From NCBI GenBank assembly GCA_965198715.1, contig CBDAPV010000002.1, forward strand, positions 992,001 to 1,056,000: 64,000 nucleotides of DNA. The letters are read 5' to 3'. The stretch comes from RH-AL1 sp965198715. Lineage in GTDB: Bacteria; Pseudomonadota; Alphaproteobacteria; Rhizobiales; Beijerinckiaceae. The notes below the pieces were generated by a model. That model was not told the origin of the DNA. It worked only from the letters and a program-made list of their open reading frames with translations, and did not search any database. This document shows, piece after piece, positions 45,197-53,328 of the stretch (position 1 is its first letter; each line of letters opens with the position of its first letter). The position numbers and the translations under genes were made by a program.

Positions 45197-47068
45197 TTGT
45201 CGACGTTCGCGCCAGAACAGGTCAAGGAAACGCTGCTGTTCCTGCTGACGGCGGGGCTCGTCGTGCCGCTGTTCCGGCGCTTCAAGGTGAGCCCGGTCAT
45301 CGGCTTCCTGTGCGCCGGCGCGGCGCTGGGCCCGCACGGCCTCGGCTCGCTGGCGCATCAGGTGCGCTTCGTCTCGCTGGTCGCGCTCGAGAAGGTCGGC
45401 GACATCGAGCCCATCGCCGAGCTCGGCGTGGTGTTCCTGCTGTTCACTATCGGGCTCGAACTCTCGTGGGAGCGTCTCACGCGCATGCGCCGGCTGGTGT
45501 TCGGCCTCGGCGCGGCGCAGCTCTTCGCCACCGGCGCGGTGCTGGGGGTGCTGGCGCTGGCCTGCGGGCAGCCGCCGGGCGCCTCGATGATCCTCGGCGC
45601 CGGCCTCGCGCTCTCGTCCACCGCCGTGATCATCCCGGTGATGGCGGAGCGCCGCCGCCTCGGCACGGCGGCCGGGCGCACGGTCTTCTCGGTGCTCCTG
45701 TTCCAGGACCTGATGGTGGCGCCGCTACTGTTCCTCGTCACCATGCTGTCTTTGCGCGGCGGCGACCTGCTGGGCACGCTGGCGACGACGCTGCTGCCGG
45801 CGCTCTGCGGCCTGCTTCTGGTGGTCGGCGGCGGGCGGCTGCTGATCCGCCCTCTGTTCCACCATGTCGCCGCCGCCGGCTCGACCGAGTTCTTCATGGC
45901 CGCCGTCCTGCTGGTGGTGATCGGCACCGGCGTGCTCACCGCGATGAGCGGCCTCTCCATGGGGCTCGGCGCCTTCATCGCCGGGCTGCTGCTGGCCGAG
46001 ACCGAGTACCGCCGCGAGGTCGAGGTCACGATCGAGCCGTTCAAGGGCCTGCTGCTCGGCCTGTTCTTCGTCGCCGTGGGCGCCGGGCTCGACTTCTCTC
46101 AGATCGTTGCCAGCCCCCTGCCGACGATCGGGCTCGCCGCCGGCTTCATCCTCATCAAGGTGGCACTCACCTATGCGGCGGCGCGCCTGATGCGGTTGCC
46201 GTGGCGGGTGGCGACCGAGGCGGCGCTGATGCTGGCGCCCGGTGGCGAGTTCGCCTTCGTGCTGCTCACCGCCGCGCGCGCCGGCCATATCCTCAAGGCG
46301 CACGCCGCGGCCGACGTCGCGATTGCCGTGACGCTGTCGCTGTTCCTCGTGCCGGCGCTGGCGGCGGCGGCGAAGCGGCTGACCCGCAAGCCGCGTTCGG
46401 TCGACCTGCCGCTCGCCGCCGTACCGGCGCAAGCCTCCGACGTCATTGGCGCCGACGCCAAGCCGCGGGCGCTGCTGATCGGCTACGGTCGCGTCGGCCA
46501 GCTCATCGGGTCGATGCTCAAAGCGCACGGCATCGCCTTCCTCGCGGTAGACGAGGCGGTGACCGTCGTGCGTAAGCACCGGCGCGAAGGGGTCGACATC
46601 GTCTGGGGCAGCGCCGCGCGGCTCGACTTTCTGGAGCGCTGCGGCCTCGCCAATGCCAGCGCGCTCATCGTCACGCTCGACGATGCCGACGTGGCGGAGA
46701 ACATCGTCAAGCAGGTGCGAGCCGTGCATCCCGATCTCACCATCGTCGCGCGCGCCCGCGACGCCGAGCGCGCCGCGCGGCTCTACAAGCTCGGCGCCAG
46801 CGACGCCGTGCCCGAAACCATCGAGGCGAGCCTGCAGCTTACCGAGGCGGTGCTGGTCGACTTGGGCGTGCCCATGGGCAAGGTCATCGCCTCCATCCAC
46901 GAGAAGCGCGACGAGTTCCGCAAGATGCTGCAGCCGGTGGCCGGCCGGGCCGAGGAGCGGCGCGCCATCAAGATGTCGATGCGCGTCAAGGAGATGAACC
47001 GCAAGGTCGACGTGGCCAGGCGCAAGATAGACGCAGAGCGCGCGGAGCCGGTGGAGACGCAGGGGTAG
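45197..47068 (+). CDS. CPA2-family cation:proton antiporter with RCK/TrkA_N domain (KefB-like)
   Basis: This protein of about 623 aa has an N-terminal membrane domain of 12-13 helices (residues ~10-390) and a cytoplasmic RCK domain (about 425-545). Key segments are LGVVFLLFTIGLELSWERL, GLALSSTAVIIPVMAER, GAFIAGLLLAETEYRREVEV and FFVAVGAGLDF in the antiporter, then ALLIGYGRVGQLIGSML for nucleotide binding. The family includes KefB/KefC glutathione-gated potassium efflux systems. The TTG at 45197 has GGAG nine bases upstream and is preferred; a GTG at 45143 would add 18 residues. The C-terminal ~60 residues are basic and helical. Confidence 0.93.
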   Translation: MSTFAPEQVKETLLFLLTAGLVVPLFRRFKVSPVIGFLCAGAALGPHGLGSLAHQVRFVSLVALEKVGDIEPIAELGVVFLLFTIGLELSWERLTRMRRLVFGLGAAQLFATGAVLGVLALACGQPPGASMILGAGLALSSTAVIIPVMAERRRLGTAAGRTVFSVLLFQDLMVAPLLFLVTMLSLRGGDLLGTLATTLLPALCGLLLVVGGGRLLIRPLFHHVAAAGSTEFFMAAVLLVVIGTGVLTAMSGLSMGLGAFIAGLLLAETEYRREVEVTIEPFKGLLLGLFFVAVGAGLDFSQIVASPLPTIGLAAGFILIKVALTYAAARLMRLPWRVATEAALMLAPGGEFAFVLLTAARAGHILKAHAAADVAIAVTLSLFLVPALAAAAKRLTRKPRSVDLPLAAVPAQASDVIGADAKPRALLIGYGRVGQLIGSMLKAHGIAFLAVDEAVTVVRKHRREGVDIVWGSAARLDFLERCGLANASALIVTLDDADVAENIVKQVRAVHPDLTIVARARDAERAARLYKLGASDAVPETIEASLQLTEAVLVDLGVPMGKVIASIHEKRDEFRKMLQPVAGRAEERRAIKMSMRVKEMNRKVDVARRKIDAERAEPVETQG

Positions 47069-47099
47069 AAGATGTTGCTCCGCGCAACGGAGCGGGACA

Positions 47100-47555
47100 C
47101 TACTTGAAGCGCCCGGGCTGGTTCACGGTCGGTGTCACCTCAAGGCCAGTAACGATCATGGTGCAGGGCTCGTGGCCGACGGTCCCGGACAGGTGGCCCT
47201 TGCGGCCATCGCGCTCCTTGGTGTTCTGGTCCTCGCCCATCATGATCTCGCCGGGACCCATCTCGACGCGGGTGCCGTCCATGGTCTCGACGAACCAGCG
47301 GCCGGTGCACACCGTGATCCATTGCGGGCGCGGGTTCTCGTGCCACTCTCCGACCCAGCCCACCGGCAGCACCGTGAAGGTGACTCCGGCCTCGCTCTTC
47401 TCCATCTTGTCGTTCCACTGCGGCGCGGTGTGAGGATCAACGCCCTTCAACTCGAAGTCCGACAGCTCGAAGCGCTCCTGCCGGCTGACGCCCTCGCCAT
47501 CCGTGTAGACGTGCCAATACGGCATCGTCGGCTTGGGCTCGCATGTACCGGCCAT
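47100..47555 (-). CDS. Cupin-domain protein (151 aa)
   Basis: This single-domain cupin of about 151 aa contains PYWHVYTDGEGVSRQERFEL, a beta-barrel with VGEWHENPRPQWITVCTGRW near residue 70 and VEMGPGEIMMGEDQNTKER near 100, the two cupin motifs with partial metal ligands. The ATG at 47555 has GGAG eight bases upstream. An alternative ATG at 47690 would add 45 residues resembling a poor signal peptide; that start cannot be excluded. No substrate is evident. Confidence 0.8.
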   Translation of the reverse strand: MAGTCEPKPTMPYWHVYTDGEGVSRQERFELSDFELKGVDPHTAPQWNDKMEKSEAGVTFTVLPVGWVGEWHENPRPQWITVCTGRWFVETMDGTRVEMGPGEIMMGEDQNTKERDGRKGHLSGTVGHEPCTMIVTGLEVTPTVNQPGRFK

Positions 47556-47694
47556 GGGATCGTCTCCGCTGCGGGGCTGCGCGCGCAACGGAGCGGCGGC
47601 GCAAAGGCTCCGCCACCAGCTGGCGGCGAAGGTAGGCAAAAGAAGAGCGCCGACGAGCCAGCGTCGACGCTCCGGGCTGTCGACCTTCACACGG

Positions 47695-47970
47695 TCAGAT
47701 CGTGGACGACTGCGTGTTGCGCATGATGAAGTGGTAGATGGCGAGAAGGATCACGGCGCCGACGATGCCGCTCAAGAACAACCCGCCTTCGCTGGTGCTG
47801 CTGATCCAACCGATCTTTACCGCGATGAAGTTTGCGATGACCGAGCCGACGATCCCGAGCACTGTGGTCATGATGAAGCCGCTCGGGTTGTTCGGTCCCG
47901 GCAGGAGGAACTTGGCGATGAGGCCGGCGACGAAGCCGATGATGATGACGTAGATCCAATGTAGAAGCAT
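47695..47970 (-). CDS. GlsB/YeaQ/YmgE family stress-response membrane protein
   Basis: This 91-aa integral membrane protein has three hydrophobic helices: IYVIIIGFVAGLIAKFLLPG, FIMTTVLGIVGSVIANFIAV and GLFLSGIVGAVILLAIYHFI. The GLIAK and GxxGSxIA glycine patterns are those of the transglycosylase-associated (YeaQ/GlsB) family, commonly induced in stress. A near-consensus EcfG-type site lies about 28 bases upstream of the ATG. The longer in-frame extension before the ATG at 47970 is Arg/Pro-rich and not family-like. Confidence 0.92.
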   Translation of the reverse strand: MLLHWIYVIIIGFVAGLIAKFLLPGPNNPSGFIMTTVLGIVGSVIANFIAVKIGWISSTSEGGLFLSGIVGAVILLAIYHFIMRNTQSSTI

Positions 47971-47997
47971 GTCTGTACCCCGTTGATGCGAAGACAG

Positions 47998-48022
47998 AAC
48001 GCCCCTTGACCTGGGCGGTTGC
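47998..48022 (-). promoter_or_regulatory. Weak candidate EcfG promoter upstream of the GlsB/YeaQ gene
   Basis: The minus strand reads GCAAC, 16 bases, then CGTT. One base of the -35 differs from the EcfG consensus GGAAC-N16/17-cGTT. The distance to the start codon (27 bases) and the stress-related product fit, but the mismatch lowers confidence. Confidence 0.35.
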
Positions 48023-48044
48023 AGTCGCCGCCGCGGAGGCGAAG

Positions 48045-50480
48045 TCAATCTTCGATGACGATTTTTCGAATGGAGCCGCCGTTCAAGGCTTCTACGGTGC
48101 AGCTGGCGGGATCGAAGCCGATGCTGGCGTCGAGCACGCGCGGGTGGCCCGGCGCAAGATGGAAGTAATTGTCGCTGAAACTCGTCGCCGGGCAGGTCAC
48201 CCGAACCGATTGAGCGAGGCGTTGCGTTTGCATGGTGAGCCTCCAGCCCGCGCCGTCGCGATGCGCCACGGCTTCCAGCCCGTTGTCACTTCGGCCATGT
48301 CCGCGACCCAGGGGGAAGTGGAAGGCTTCGGCGATGAAGAGCCCGTTCGCGGCGTCGACGAGCCGAGCCACGGTGACGTCGTGCGAGGGCTCGCCGAAAT
48401 GGAAGGCATAGGTCGTGTCGAAGAAGCCGCCCCACAACGTCGTCGCAGCGAGGCCGATGATCGAGCGCGGCGCCAGGACGAGGTCGACAGCGGCATTCAT
48501 CACGGGGGTCGCGCCAGCTCGCAGGCAGGTCAGACTCAAGACGACCGCGCGTTCGCTCGCCGCCTCGTTGAAAAGCGAGACCTTCAGTCCGTTGAGGTTC
48601 TCGTCGCTCAGCACCAAACCGCAAGGGCGGAAGGCGCGCTTCAGGCCGTAGTAGGCGGCCTTGGGGGCGCCGGTGGCATCGATCACGCCCCAGCCGGCAC
48701 CAGGGAAGAGGTCGCGCAGGAACCACACCAGAGCGCCGCGCGTGACCGAGCCCTCGCGGCGCCATTCCGCGAAGGTCGCCTCCATCACCTCCGCGCTGGT
48801 GGCGCGGGCGTAGGTGAGGAAGCGCTCGGGATCGTCGCGCCGCAGGGCGGCGACGTCGATGCCGTAGAGCGCTTCGGTGTAGTGGTTGCGGACAGCCTCG
48901 AAGGCCCAGCTGGCGCCGACATCGTGGGCGTGGCGCTCGGTAAAGGCGGGATGCACGATCGCGGGCGCGTCCGGCTCCAGCGCGAAGGCGGCCACGTCCG
49001 GCACGTTGGCGAAACCCAAGCTCTCGGCCGAGAAGCGCACGTTGGCGCGCCGCGCCTCCTCGATCGGGCGGCGGTGGGCGCTGACGCCGTAGTAATGGCT
49101 GATGCCCACGTCGGCCTGGAACGGCATGGCGCCGCCCCACGGCGAATGGGGCGTGTAGGGCACATCGGGCCGCAGGTCGGCGCAGGCGGCCGGCAGGACC
49201 TCGTCGAAGAGCGCGTTGGACCACAGCGGCAGTGGCATGCCGAGCATGGCAGCCTGCTGCGCCACCTCGCTGGCTCCGCAGAGCACGCAGAGCGAGGGCG
49301 AGGCTTGCGTGCGCGCGAGAAACTGCCGGGCCTCGGCGTCGACCGAGGCGCGAAAGGCCGCGTCGCTCGCGGGATAGTCGAAGTTCGCGAAGGCGAAATC
49401 CTGCCAGACCATGAGGCCGAGCTCGTCGCAGAGCGCGTGGAAGGCGTCGCCCTGGTAACCCATCGTGCCGCCGACGCGGATCACGTTCATGCCGGCATCG
49501 CGGGCGAGCCGCAGCAACGGCGCGTGGGCCTCGCGCGAGAAGGGCAGGGCGACGATGTCGGGCGTCGTCCAGCAGGCGCCGCGGCAGAACACGGGCACGC
49601 CGTTGACGAGGAGGCCGAAGCCCTGGCCGTCGGCATCGCGGTCGACGGCGACGCTGCGGAAGCCGATGGCGCCCAGCGGGAAGGTCCGGCCGCCCGCCGT
49701 GACGTCGACTGGGTAGAGCGCCGGCTCGCCGTGCGTGTGTGGCCACCAACGCCGCACGGCGGGAACCTCGACGCGCCCGCGCAGGAGGCCGTCGCCCTCG
49801 TCGACCAGCACGAAGTCGATGTCGCCGCAGCGCGCCGTGATCCAGCCCTCGACCGGCCGTGACAGGCGCACGGCGACGTCGAGCAGGCCCTCGCCGTCGC
49901 GGTCGAAGCGTGCGTCGAGGCTTCGCTCGACGACGCGGAGCGTGTCGCTGGCCACGACGCTCACGCCGCGCCACGGCCCGACGGCGTGCACTGGCGGCCC
50001 CCAGCCGGGGATGTGGCCGAGCAGCAGGGTGCGCACGAGGCGCAGCGCTGGCGGCCGCACCAGCCGCGGGCGCCAGCGGGCACGGCCCTTTTTGCCGGCG
50101 AGGTAGGCGTCGAGCGAGCGGAATGCGATCGCGAGGTCGTGGCGGCCGGAGAGAGCGACCGTGACCTCGTGGGCGAGGAACATGTTGTCCGAGGCGAGGA
50201 CCCTCACGCCGTCGAGGAAGACCTCGGCGATCGTGGCGAGCCCCTCGAAGCGCAGCACCGCCTCACCCTCGCCCTCGAGCGTCGTGCGGTACCACCAGTC
50301 GGCGGCGTCGAACTCGACGGCATCGTCGGGCTGCCAGCGGCCCGCCGCCTGCAGCGCCGCGCCCACGGTGCCGGGCACGGGTGCTGCGATCCAGTCGGGG
50401 GAGGGCGACAGGTCGGCCGGCGCGGTGACGGCGCCGGGCTCGCAACGCAGCAGCTCCCAGGGACCGAGCCGAGGCATCAT
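48045..50480 (-). CDS. Glycoside hydrolase family 2 protein, beta-mannosidase-like
   Basis: This protein of about 811 aa has the GH2 layout: a sugar-binding jelly roll (residues ~15-170, with ADWWYRTTLEGEGEAVLRFE and LATIAEVFLDGVRV), an Ig-like sandwich, a TIM barrel (~270-560) and C-terminal sandwich domains. Barrel landmarks include MNVIRVGGTMGYQGDAFHAL, LGLMVWQDFAFANFDYP, VLCGASEVAQQ with the acid/base Glu, and VRFSAESLGFANVPD with the likely nucleophile Glu. The WQDF sequence and GxSExxQQ variant favour the exo-beta-mannosidase subgroup. There is no signal peptide. The start is uncertain among ATGs at 50492, 50480 and 50477. No other mannan genes are near. Confidence 0.9.
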   Translation of the reverse strand: MMPRLGPWELLRCEPGAVTAPADLSPSPDWIAAPVPGTVGAALQAAGRWQPDDAVEFDAADWWYRTTLEGEGEAVLRFEGLATIAEVFLDGVRVLASDNMFLAHEVTVALSGRHDLAIAFRSLDAYLAGKKGRARWRPRLVRPPALRLVRTLLLGHIPGWGPPVHAVGPWRGVSVVASDTLRVVERSLDARFDRDGEGLLDVAVRLSRPVEGWITARCGDIDFVLVDEGDGLLRGRVEVPAVRRWWPHTHGEPALYPVDVTAGGRTFPLGAIGFRSVAVDRDADGQGFGLLVNGVPVFCRGACWTTPDIVALPFSREAHAPLLRLARDAGMNVIRVGGTMGYQGDAFHALCDELGLMVWQDFAFANFDYPASDAAFRASVDAEARQFLARTQASPSLCVLCGASEVAQQAAMLGMPLPLWSNALFDEVLPAACADLRPDVPYTPHSPWGGAMPFQADVGISHYYGVSAHRRPIEEARRANVRFSAESLGFANVPDVAAFALEPDAPAIVHPAFTERHAHDVGASWAFEAVRNHYTEALYGIDVAALRRDDPERFLTYARATSAEVMEATFAEWRREGSVTRGALVWFLRDLFPGAGWGVIDATGAPKAAYYGLKRAFRPCGLVLSDENLNGLKVSLFNEAASERAVVLSLTCLRAGATPVMNAAVDLVLAPRSIIGLAATTLWGGFFDTTYAFHFGEPSHDVTVARLVDAANGLFIAEAFHFPLGRGHGRSDNGLEAVAHRDGAGWRLTMQTQRLAQSVRVTCPATSFSDNYFHLAPGHPRVLDASIGFDPASCTVEALNGGSIRKIVIED

Positions 50481-50784
50481 GGAAGCGTCCATCCTCCGCC
50501 GTGAAATCCTCCGGCATGCACGCATCGGCCGTGCCGGGCCGCCGCCGGCGAGAGCCCGCGTTGCCGTACGGCGACATCCTGCGCCCGGGGACATACCCCC
50601 TTGTGATCACACACCCGCATTTTGCGTCGCGATGCGGCGCGCGACACCGGCTCGGCCTTCTTACGGTAGAATGACCAAGAGAGATGCTGGTTCCTCTCTC
50701 GCGAACTCCAATCCCTTCCCGCCCCCCGCTTCGCGGCGCAGGGGGAGGAAGTACCCTCCCGGGCGCGGCTCCACACGCCAAGCT
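50481..50784. other. Intergenic region between the GH2 gene and the SPFH operon
   Basis: This 304-bp segment lies between two minus-strand transcription units. It contains a GC-rich palindrome at 50715-50751, listed separately, and presumably the GH2 promoter. No supported gene was found; frames across it overlap GH2 leader sequence. Confidence 0.5.
50715..50751. repeat. GC-rich palindrome (possible terminator or REP-like repeat)
   Basis: CTTCC at 50715-50719 and CCCCCC at 50722-50727 pair with GGGGG at 50741-50745 and GGAAG at 50747-50751 around a TTCGCG-containing loop. It lies 34 bp beyond the end of the SPFH-partner gene on the minus strand, a position suited to a terminator, although no T-run follows. 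Its composition resembles the palindromic element in recG. Confidence 0.45.
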
Positions 50785-51333
50785 TCAGCCTTCCAGCACC
50801 GCGCGGCGCAGGCGCAGCGTCTCGGCCAGCGTGCGCACGCCCTCCTCGACTTCGGGCAGTGCCGAGAGGATCGCAGCGGCGTCGCCGGCCGCGGCCAGCT
50901 TGGCGCGCATCAGCTCGGCCTGGCCAACGAGGCGGCGGTCGTGTTCGCCGAGGCGCAGCAGCGTTTCGCGCTCGTTATGGAAGAACTCGCTCATGCGGTC
51001 GTTCTCGGGCACGGGCTGGGTACGCACCTGGCCTTCGAGCGCGCCGATCTCGCCCGCCAGGCGCTCCAGCGCCCGCGCGTTCGCCACCACCTGCGGGTCG
51101 GGAAACGGACTGGCGCGGGTCGGCGCCGCGATGTTGCCACGCCGGTAGGCGGCTTCTGCCGCGTCCACCAAGGCGCGCGCGTCCCCGAGCAGCCCACCGG
51201 CCTTGGCGCGCACCAGCAGGTCGTCAGCCCTGAGCTGGTTCTCAACGCGGTAGAAGTTGTAGCCCCAGCCGTAGAACAGGTTGATCGCAACCTGCTCCAG
51301 CGGGTCGGCGGCGTAGAAGTCGCCCGATGCCAT
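50785..51333 (-). CDS. Hypothetical partner of the SPFH protein (182 aa)
   Basis: The family is not recognised. The 182-aa product has ADPLEQVAINLFYGWGYNFYRV near the N-terminus, followed by almost entirely helical sequence (LVRAKAGGLLGDARALVDAAE, ALERLAGEIGALEGQVRTQP and a Leu/Arg/Ala-rich C-terminus), predicted as coiled coil. There is no signal peptide or membrane helix. Its ATG overlaps the SPFH stop as TGATG, so the proteins are made together and probably interact. The cellular role is unknown. Confidence 0.82.
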   Translation of the reverse strand: MASGDFYAADPLEQVAINLFYGWGYNFYRVENQLRADDLLVRAKAGGLLGDARALVDAAEAAYRRGNIAAPTRASPFPDPQVVANARALERLAGEIGALEGQVRTQPVPENDRMSEFFHNERETLLRLGEHDRRLVGQAELMRAKLAAAGDAAAILSALPEVEEGVRTLAETLRLRRAVLEG

Positions 51334-52184
51334 CAGCGCGATGGCCCGACGAGGCCGCCGAGGCCGGTCTCGGGAGCAACGGAATAGATGCCCTGCGGCT
51401 GCCCGCCGACGTGGAAGGGCAGGCCGCAGGCGGCGTTGGGTGCCGACACCAGGCCCTTCTCGGCCATGCGCAGCGCGAGGTAGTAACGGATCGCCTCCTG
51501 CGGCGAGAGGCCGATCGCCTGCAGCGAGATCAACTCGCGCATGCGCTCGTCCTTGGGCAGGATCAGCACCTTCAGGTCGTTGAGCAGGATGCCGTAGACC
51601 TTGAGGAAATCGGTGAGGTGGCTCTTGACCGATTCGCGGATCTCGGTGATGTGCTCGTTGATCTGCTCCATGCGCGTGACCTGGACAATCTGGTTGATCG
51701 CCTGCTCGATCGCCGGGCCGGCGTAGTCCGCCACTTCCGCGGTGTCGATCTCCGTGCCGTTGAACGGCAGGTGCGTGATGAGGTCGAGCGCGTCCTGCTT
51801 GGTGTCGACGTGGATGTAGTAGTCGACCTGGTAGGCCATCTCCGCCATTTCGGCCGAGGTGGCGACGCCCTCGCTGCGCACCAGCAGCTTCGAGCGGTTG
51901 ACGTAGATCACCTCGTAGACCCAGGGCGAGGCGCCGCCGAAGAAGCCCTGCGCGATCGATCCCAGCAGCGGCTTGTCCGGCGTCACCAGCGCATATTGCC
52001 CGGTGTCGTAGACGTTGAGCACGGCGCCGCGCGATTTCAGCACGCAGAAATGGTTGCTCTCGACCGTCAGCAGCGAGCCCGAGACGATGCTCTCGTCGGC
52101 GATCTTGATCGCCAGGCTCTTGGTGCCGAGCATGTCGGTGCCGTCGCGCTTCAGCGACGTGATGACTTGACGCGTCAGTGCCAT
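51333..52184 (-). CDS. SPFH/band-7 domain protein
   Basis: This 283-aa protein begins with ALTRQVITSLKRDGTDMLGT and has the SPFH-type pattern SNHFCVLKSRGAVLNVYDTG, YALVTPDKPLLGSI, YEVIYVNRSKLLVRSEGVAT and a helical stretch from about residue 135 (AIEQAINQIVQVTRMEQINE). It resembles the virion core protein/YdjI-like SPFH group, which lacks a membrane anchor at the N-terminus. The ATG at 52184 has GGAAGG upstream. It is first of a two-gene operon with TGATG coupling. SPFH proteins form ring or scaffold assemblies; the partner may be a subunit or client. Confidence 0.85.
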   Translation of the reverse strand: MALTRQVITSLKRDGTDMLGTKSLAIKIADESIVSGSLLTVESNHFCVLKSRGAVLNVYDTGQYALVTPDKPLLGSIAQGFFGGASPWVYEVIYVNRSKLLVRSEGVATSAEMAEMAYQVDYYIHVDTKQDALDLITHLPFNGTEIDTAEVADYAGPAIEQAINQIVQVTRMEQINEHITEIRESVKSHLTDFLKVYGILLNDLKVLILPKDERMRELISLQAIGLSPQEAIRYYLALRMAEKGLVSAPNAACGLPFHVGGQPQGIYSVAPETGLGGLVGPSR

Positions 52185-52423
52185 GGCCGGACCTTCCAAA
52201 CACCTATTAACACTTTGCTATAGCTTACGGCGGCGCGTCCGACATCCTTCGTCAGCATCTCGAAAGACGTACATCGCCTCTTGAGACGATGACGACACTA
52301 AGGTTTGCCCGCATACCAGGACTGGACCAGGGGCCTTTCCGACAGGCGTTTGGGCAGATTGCTTCGCGTGCTAACGGACCGCGAAGCGCCCTCAGCGTAA
52401 CTTCGCCTGTCGTCTCTACGGCC
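52185..52423. other. Intergenic segment at the edge of the AT-rich island
   Basis: This 239-bp stretch lies between the SPFH start and the PIN gene stop. It contains the SPFH promoter region and the 3' flank of the PIN gene, with base composition falling toward the island. No gene or clear repeat was found. Confidence 0.4.
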
Positions 52424-52882
52424 TTAGGATCTAATTATTCCCGCTTCGATACGTAGATAGGTAAAATATTTTACTTGGTGCCGGTTTTTTGTCGACTGTA
52501 TATAAAGATCGAAGTCGTCGGTGACTAGTTCTGGCGCGGATGTAATGTAAAGCGCAGTGTCTGTGAGACCAAGCTGGGCGTACAGACGATGCGACGCCGC
52601 TATTTTATTTGGCACATAATTGTCTACTGAGATTAGAAGTAGTTCTCGTAAGCATTCAAGCAGATCGTCCTTTTCGGGAGACGCGTGTTGTTTAAGTAAG
52701 TTATGGCTTTCGGTCGCCACGTTAGGTAGCACGCATAACCGACTGGGGCCGATAACGCATCGAAGAAGATCAAAATCGTCAACAAAGTATTTTTTTAAAC
52801 GCTTATGTTTTTTCTCTCGAATGATTTTCGTCGAGGTGAGGCCTGCCACTAGAAGGATGAGCAAATTTGCGTCGATACGCAT
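52424..52882 (-). CDS. PIN-domain protein (putative ribonuclease toxin)
   Basis: This 152-aa protein has the PIN-fold acidic pattern: RIDANLLILLVAGL (Asp4), DDFDLLRCVIG, VLPNVATESHNLL (Glu58), YAQLGLTDTALYI (Asp108) and LVTDDFDLYIQS (Asp122/123). All four metal-site acids are retained, so an Mg-dependent ribonuclease activity is predicted. The ATG at 52882 begins at the PIN N-terminus; a TTG at 52897 adds five residues. It lies 16 bp downstream of a 100-aa gene on the same strand, and both are in an AT-rich island (24 G/C in the 60 bases 52441-52500). A toxin-antitoxin-like pair is inferred; the family is unnamed to me. Confidence 0.8.
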   Translation of the reverse strand: MRIDANLLILLVAGLTSTKIIREKKHKRLKKYFVDDFDLLRCVIGPSRLCVLPNVATESHNLLKQHASPEKDDLLECLRELLLISVDNYVPNKIAASHRLYAQLGLTDTALYITSAPELVTDDFDLYIQSTKNRHQVKYFTYLRIEAGIIRS

Positions 52883-52898
52883 AAGCTTCGGAAACAAA

Positions 52899-53201
52899 CT
52901 ATGTTTTCCTAATCTTCATTGACGGATGAGTGCCGTCGAACGGAATGCGTACTACTCGGTAAACATCTTCGTACCTTACGCTATGCCTTTTTTGCAATTG
53001 GTCATAGAAGCTAGTGGTGCTAGTGCTTGCGCCAACCGGCTCCGCTTTCTCCGCAGGAAGCTCTCTCTTATAACCAAATGTGATGAGCCATGCCTCTCCC
53101 TTTTGATCGTCATACTCGACCTCTTCTACAGAAAGATTGGAATACGGAAGAACAGTTTTTGCGAAATCCCGGGCAACGGCGATCGCTCGATTAAGCTCCA
53201 C
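52899..53201 (-). CDS. Small partner of the PIN protein (100 aa), candidate antitoxin
   Basis: This is the first gene of the two-gene AT-rich module. The predicted product has an N-terminal helix MELNRAIAVARDFAKTVLPY (GTG start read as Met), then SVEEVEYDDQKGEAWLITFG, a Thr/Ser-rich middle, and a beta-hairpin end RVVRIPFDGTHPSMKIRKT. The helix followed by VEEVExD, WLITFGY and xSMKIR resembles PepSY-like or small PIN-associated proteins I have seen before, but I cannot name the family. GAGGTG lies six bases before the GTG at 53201; longer starts run into the pbp1A 3' end. Its upstream position and size fit an antitoxin or inhibitor role. Confidence 0.7.
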   Translation of the reverse strand: MELNRAIAVARDFAKTVLPYSNLSVEEVEYDDQKGEAWLITFGYKRELPAEKAEPVGASTSTTSFYDQLQKRHSVRYEDVYRVVRIPFDGTHPSMKIRKT

Positions 53202-53328
53202 AACAGCACCTCGCCCGTACCTGTCCAACTTGCAACATGTGCAGCCACGCACGCGCTCTAAAGCGTGAATGTCCTCACCTCCTACCGTTGTCGGCGAGAG
53301 GCTCCGTTTAGCGCTAATACGCAACGTT

